Below, piece by piece: positions 58,901 to 64,000 of a stretch of 64,000 nt of DNA; position 1 is the first letter of the stretch, and the number at the start of each line of letters is the position of its first letter. The notes beneath the pieces are model-generated. The model was given only the letters and a program-made list of their open reading frames with translations. It searched no databases and had not been told where the DNA came from. The position numbers and the translations under genes are program-made. Source of the stretch: Symbiodinium natans (lineage: Eukaryota; Sar; Dinophyceae; Suessiales; Symbiodiniaceae); NCBI GenBank assembly GCA_905221605.1, contig CAJNDS010002800.1, positions 56,001 through 120,000 of the forward strand, written 5' to 3'.

Positions 58901-61339
58901 CACCTCGGATGTGCGAGAAAGGGAAAACGAGTGGAAGGGAGGGCTGAGAGGGAAACGGGGTGGGTGGGGCACAGAGAGAGAGGAGAGAGAAAGAGAGAGA
59001 GAAGAAGAAGAGGAGGATTTGGTGAGTGTTTCGAGGCTTCCGGGGCGTGATCGGCCGCCTCCGTCCCATCAACCCTTCGGGTCGGAGTCGATCATCAAGA
59101 GCAGGGATAGTTGTGTTTAGCTTACATGTGGTTTGTGTGTGTGTGTGGGGGCGGGAAGGGGAAACTTGCAATACCGTAAAGCTTGTCTCCTGATTCCGAC
59201 GATGAGTTTCACGGAGGCCCTGAACGTTCCGGGTGCGCCTAGTGCACGGAGGGTGCTTGCGGCCTTCATGCCCTGCAGAAGAAGAAGAAGAAGAAGAAGA
59301 AGAAGAAGAAGAAGAAGAAGAAGAAGAAGAAGAAGAAGAAGAAGAAGAAGAAGAAGAAGACGAAGACGAAGACGAAGACGAAGACGACGACGACGAAGAC
59401 GAAGACGAAGACGAAGACGGGGAGGGGGAGGGGGACGAGGAGGAGGAGGAGGAGGAGGAGGAGGAGGAGGAGGAGGAAGAGGAAGAGAGCGGGGTGGGGG
59501 GGGGAGGAAGAACATCGACTTGTCCGCTAGGTGGGGAGCGCCGCCGGGTCCCACAGAATTGTTTAGCGATTGATGACATAACTTGGGGTGGCAACCCCGC
59601 GAGAGCAACTTTGCGAGAAAAGCGACTTTGCGCAGAACTGTCTTTTGGAGAAACGTGGCTGGCTTGTCGAGAAATAAGCATCTTTTCTTGCAACTCTGTG
59701 AAGAAACTGACTGGACATCAAAAAATACCTTTTCGAGAAAAGCATCTTGTCGGAAAAGCTGCGCACACAAAGATCTCCGAGAAAACTTGCTTTTCGCGAA
59801 AGGTGGCTTTTCGAGAGAAGTTGCTCTTTCGAATAAGAAGTTGCTCTTCGAGAAAAGCGTCTTTTCAGAATTGTTGCCCCCGCAACGCCCCGGTGCTCGG
59901 CGACGCCCGCCAAAGCAGCAGACCTGGATAGCAAGACACCTCCACCAGCATTGCGCTTATAGCTTGCTCAGGCTTTTTGATAGTCATAGTGCCGGGCTGG
60001 GAGAGAGAGATTGTGGGGTTCAGATTCACAATGTCAAAGAGTACCGACCAACCCCCTCGCAATCCTAGTCGCCTTCCAGAAAGAAGCCGTTGGTTTAGAT
60101 GGCTCAGGTAGTTTATGCCCCAAACTGTCTAAACCCTCCTTCGGTTTTCTTTCCGGCAGACCCAGCAGACACAATAACACCTTAAGCATTCTCTTACCAA
60201 TAGATATGTGTGTGTGTGTATCTATGTAGAGTTTTCATGTGAATACATGTGTATGTATGTAATACACAGGCCCATATGGTTTAGGAAGTGCTGCTTGACG
60301 TGCTCGCACACCGCCGCGAGAAAAGTGACTTTTCGCAGAAACTGGTTTTTCGAGAAAAGTGGCTTCAAACACAGAATGCACCCAGAGCCTTCGTCGCCGC
60401 CATGTCACGAGCTCCGCCCCACGCAACCCCGTTGCTGAGGAAGCGTGGAGACTGTGCAGTCCCTCATTGATGGAGAGGCTGCTGAGGCTTCCCTGAAGGG
60501 AGGTGAAAGCAAAGAGAGCAATGGGAGTTGTCAGGACTCATATAGGACTCATGTCATCTGAGGCAGGTGTCGATGTTCAAAAGTTCCCCCTCCATGCCTG
60601 AGCCTTTCTTCTCCACAAGCCTCGGAACTTTAAGACTCTTCAGGGACAGGACTTCTACGGTGCCCCGCGGGAACTCATCATGGTGGCACTGCAGGACGAT
60701 CTGAAGTTTACGCAGCTTCCAAGGTGAAATGCTGTGCAGTTTGCTTGAGCTTGCAATGGTTGCTGAGCAGGTGGTATTTTGGTGTTTTGTGTTGTTTTGT
60801 GCTGGGCCCACACGCTCCAAGAAAGAGAACGCCGCAGCCGAAAAGGGGTACAAACCGGGCGTGCGCGGTGTAAACCTGGTGCAAAGCTCTCGCGTAAATC
60901 TCAAAACCGAAGCCCAAGCCCAGAGCCTCAGCCCAGCAGCCTCAACACCTTGTCAGGCTCCTTGAACGCCTCATGCCTCAAGCCATGCCTCAAGCCTCTC
61001 ACGGCCTCTCACGGCCTCTCGCGTGATGTCAAAAGCATTGTTCATGCATCGCCCGAAGACACCAACCTCCAAAGTTGAAGCCTCAAAAGGGGTCTGCAAC
61101 CTCAAGCACATTGAAACATCAAGGCTCCCTCAAGGTTTTTGCCCGGGCCTCTGCCTCCACTCTTAGCAGGCCTACCCAGGATCATCTGTCCGAGCTGGCA
61201 GAATTTGGGAGATGCAAAGTTTCGGGGTTTCGGAAAGCCCCGGGCCGGGCAAACGCAGCATTGTAGCACCATGCATACCTGAAGGAGCTGAGCCGACGTG
61301 GCAGGGCCACCATCTTCCGGGGCGGCTCAGGGTCGGAAG
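55959..61339 (+). CDS. VPS25: VPS25, ESCRT-II subunit
   Basis: VPS25 is the two-copy subunit of ESCRT-II, which sorts ubiquitinated cargo at endosomes. It consists of two winged-helix domains. Exon 1 (from ATG 55959) has YNLPPFFTLQPNGTVRAKQM and LWTQLVRDYCRF, the PPFFTLQP signature near the N-terminus. Exon 56228-56253 plus 56328 on gives VKEPDFFNKNAEIQRQLAGR. An exon near 58490-58555 gives LKEHGSAAWVDADGEK. About 58658-58760 gives DRLLIFWRSPSAWADQILSW. Exon 60644-60694 joined to 61285-61339 gives MVALQELSRRGRATIFRG, matching the family C-terminal helix and wing. That last intron has a GA donor and keeps frame. The exon before LKEHG, the 58760-60644 linker and the last few residues were not located. 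The family is about 175-200 aa, so this gene is intron-dominated. Confidence 0.78.
58972..59016. repeat. GA-rich tract in VPS25 intron
   Basis: GAGAG and GAAGAAG units form an almost pure purine tract, about 260 bp before the GAA microsatellite. Confidence 0.9.
59278..59488. repeat. (GAA)n(GAC)n(GAG)n trinucleotide microsatellite
   Basis: About 27 perfect GAA copies (59278-59359) grade into GAC/GAA alternation, a G-rich spacer and then about 16 GAG/GGA copies. It produces poly-Glu, poly-Arg, poly-Lys-type and antisense poly-Ser/Leu frames. The tract lies between VPS25 exons and is therefore probably intronic. Confidence 0.95.
59613..59872. repeat. 17-19-bp hairpin-forming repeat array
   Basis: The consensus CGAGAAAAGTGGCTTTT recurs about ten times. 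Starts at 59778, 59795, 59812, 59830, 59849 and 59866 give spacings of 17-19 bp. Each unit contains GAAAAG followed by CTTTTC, so it can form a 6-bp stem with a 3-base loop. Neighbouring units can also pair as CTTTTCGAGAAAAG. The array lies in a VPS25 intron. Confidence 0.8.
60314..60366. repeat. Second small block of the 17-bp hairpin repeat
   Basis: CGCGAGAAAAGTGACTTTTCG and CGAGAAAAGTGGCTTC recur about 450 bp after the main array, still in the same VPS25 intron. Confidence 0.8.
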
Positions 61340-61344
61340 GTGGG

Positions 61345-64000
61345 TCTCTCCTTCACACAGTCTGCAGGGACACGGAGCCCTACCCAAACAAAAGAATTGG
61401 AGACTCTGAAATCTCAGTGAAATCTGCGAAAGTCAGCTGAGCCTTCAACCTCGGGAGGTATGGTCATCTGATAGCTGTCTTGTAGCATCTTGTAGCCTTA
61501 GCCTAAAAACAGCCTTAGTCAACATGAGTCAACACGCCTCATGGCCACCAGGCGTCAAGTTCTTGCCAGCATGAGGACGAGCCCGGCGCAGTCTCGGACA
61601 ACTCTTGAGTCTAGGGAGTGTACGGAATCTAGAGATGACAAGGTGTGACAAGGGTCGTGGTGTTCCGGGTTTCGGTGGGCACACAATGACACACATCCGC
61701 ACAGACACACTAAGCGCGACAACGCGGCTCATGTGGAGAAAAGCGTGCGGTAGATTTTCCACTTTCGTGCTTGAACTGTCATCTACAGAATCACGAGAGC
61801 ATGCACCCACACAATTGGTTGGAGTCAACCAGAAGTCGATGGATTGGTTGCTTGCAGCTGCAAGTTTAGACTTGGTCAACGCTACAATGTCGCTCGGGGT
61901 TGGGAGGGTTGGGGCGGGTGTCAGTATAGAGCTTTTATGACTATGCTAGGGCTGTGAACATCACAAAGTCCAAAGTCTCTAGGCATTCATGCAGTTTCAG
62001 CACTTCGGTCAATGTAGAGCTCTTGTTTTCAATTATTCAAGCCGCAGTACGGTGTTGTTTTTCGGCACTCCCTTGCCCTCGGCCCCATGCGACCATGGCG
62101 GCATCGTGCGAGGGCGGGGCACCATGTCACCATGGTAGTCCCAGAATTTCAAAAGCAGGCAAAGACGGTGTGAATGGCCCATCATCCTTTTTGCCGAGAA
62201 CGAGGATGTTTCTGCAGGGCGTTGAGTTGTTGCAAGCATATGCCCCGAACAGGGTTTATGGGCTTCTTGTACACTTCTATGGGTGGCCTGCAGGTGCCAC
62301 ACGGCGCAGAATACCGCGAATACGGCGCAGGCTGCCCAAGGTGCCGCGGATTGCCAGAGCCTCAGTCAGTCAGTGTGTCTTTGTCGTGGATCAGTTGGTG
62401 TTGATGCACTGGTCGGTATGTAGGTTCCAGCGTGAAAACTGCGGAACATTTTTATTCAGCTTGCAGGGCGATGGGCAGTGTCAGGGCGTAGGAAGGCGAC
62501 GCGGTGCGCCAATTTAACCATAAGCCCTGACTCGAGGACCCCTACAACAGAACGACGGGCAGCCTTCGGTTAATGTTGGCAAACCAAAACCCTGCAAATC
62601 AAAAAGCAACCGAATACCCGCCGTTGAGCCTTGAATCGCTTGTCCTGAGGCTTGGACGAGGCGACTGTTCTGGAGAGTGGCTGCCCCTTGTTGACCCTCA
62701 ATGTTCTGGCTTGTTCCATTCTCCCTCAGCTTGTTGCCTTTCTTGTCTCTGAACCACAGCAGGAATTTGACATTTCGGATTTCTTCGAGAGTGGGGAACC
62801 GTTTGCCTGAAAGTGAGTCCTCCAGCTCTCGAGAAGGCGGAAGAACAGAAAGAGCAGTGCCTGAAGCGGTGAGTAAGGAGTCAAATGACCCTGCGCCCGA
62901 GAGTGTGACTCTGTTTTCGGTGACAGGAAGGGGCCCAAAGTGATCCAACGCAGTGAGAAGGACCTGCTAGAGTGCTGACAAACTGCCACTAGGCTTAAGC
63001 GGCTTAACTTCGTTGGCTAGGCAGGTTAGTTACAAAACACACCGAACTTTAGACCGTTGAACAACAAAACGTGTCGGGTGTTTTTGTTGCATCCTTTCTC
63101 TTAGCACGAAGTGCTTCTTGATACGGGTGTCAGGCAGATTCTGCCGGGTAAGCCGGTGCGACTCCCGCGCTACAGCGACACGGCGTGGGGGCCGATAAGA
63201 AAGATTCATCGCTTCAGGCTTCGGGAACATAGGCCTAGTGGCTTGTGAACCTGCTGGCTTACGGGGAGGAATCAAGAAGGAATCAAGATAAGTCAAAAGT
63301 ACCTGAAGTAGGTATAAGAGTACGTTTGAAATGTTGCCTGTTTGCGAGGCCTTGCGTTTGACAGCAATTTCCGTTCAGCGCCGTGGCAGCTTGGCAGGCT
63401 ACCTGCACTGCGCACACCCTGAATACATCCTGAAAACGTCAATAAGAGAGCTGCATGCAAACAGCCATGTGCTTGATGTTTGTGTCATGATTCCTTGCAC
63501 GGAAAGTCATCCTGTAAGCACGGAGTCGGATCCTTGGCTTCGCTACGGTTTGATAGCTTTGGCGTTGTATCAGAATTGGTTCTCTAACAAGCATTTGCTT
63601 GTTGATGCGGTGCAGATGAACAATCTGAAGCCTAAGCCAAGAACGCTCAAGATATCTCATGGGGTCTTCCGGGTTTGTGAATCAGGGCATGAGCTTATTT
63701 GGGGTGCACATGCCACGCTTTGTGCAGCAGGCCCCAATGTCCCCAAACCTGCGTTTTGACAGGTCCTCCCCAGGGCCGCAAAGCACGGGAGGAGCTCCAG
63801 AGCACTCGGGGGAGGTATTCCAGGTATTCACCGAAAGATTCAGTTAAAGTTGGCTGTAGAACGCATCTGCAGCTTGTGGGTTTGATGGTCAGGTTGCGGT
63901 GGAAGGCGATGTTTCAAGATGTGTTGGAACCGTCCGCAACAGAGCCTGGTCTTGCATCCTGAGCCTGGTGGTGGCAGGACTTTGCCGAATTGCAGCTGAT
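61345..64000. other. No recognisable gene
   Basis: Frames of 60-190 codons occur on both strands without a recognisable domain. The last VPS25 codons may lie near the start of this stretch. The + strand frame 61954-62517 is open but shows no family signature. Confidence 0.4.

Noticed and set aside
58878-59693. Minus-strand poly-serine protein, and + strand poly-Arg and poly-Glu proteins
   Set aside because: They are translations of the GAA/GAC/GAG microsatellite lying between VPS25 exons.

Overview
The window reads as nuclear DNA of a dinoflagellate, possibly Symbiodinium-like. The evidence is: short exons scattered in long introns; introns that begin with GC or GA as well as GT, with the exon-exon join falling inside a repeated AG|G; many microsatellites and minisatellites; and every recognisable gene on the same (+) strand, as in dinoflagellate unidirectional gene arrays. 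No bacterial-type operon, IS element, CRISPR array, rRNA or tRNA was found. The species is inferred, not shown.

Layout. 1-4 kb: short possible exons of unidentified genes. 4.04-9.74 kb: a malic enzyme gene of about 13 exons, the best supported gene here. 9.8-12.6 kb: no recognisable gene. 12.65-13.0 kb: two degenerate copies of a ~137-bp unit, followed by a 2.7-kb minisatellite of a 69-bp unit (13.05-15.75 kb) and a purine-rich tract. 16-26 kb: mostly intergenic or intronic DNA with simple repeats and isolated candidate exons. 26.5-27.3 kb: a proline-rich exon. 28.6-31.9 kb: a coiled-coil protein in small exons. 32.5-34.5 kb: a von Willebrand factor A (VWA) domain gene. 36.5-41.5 kb: a sacsin-like gene with an HSP90-type ATPase domain. 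41.5-49.9 kb: few supported genes. 49.98-55.06 kb: a BTB/POZ-BACK gene. 55.96-61.34 kb: a VPS25 (ESCRT-II) gene whose introns hold a long GAA/GAC/GAG microsatellite and an array of 17-bp hairpin-forming repeats. 61.4-64 kb: nothing recognised.

The genes do not form one pathway. They are housekeeping or regulatory genes: central carbon metabolism, chaperone-like ATPase, ubiquitin-ligase adaptor and endosomal sorting. Exon coordinates come from reading protein similarity across splice sites by eye. Boundaries called exact are those where both frame and splice motif agree; all others are approximate. Most long open frames in the minisatellite and microsatellites are repeat artefacts.
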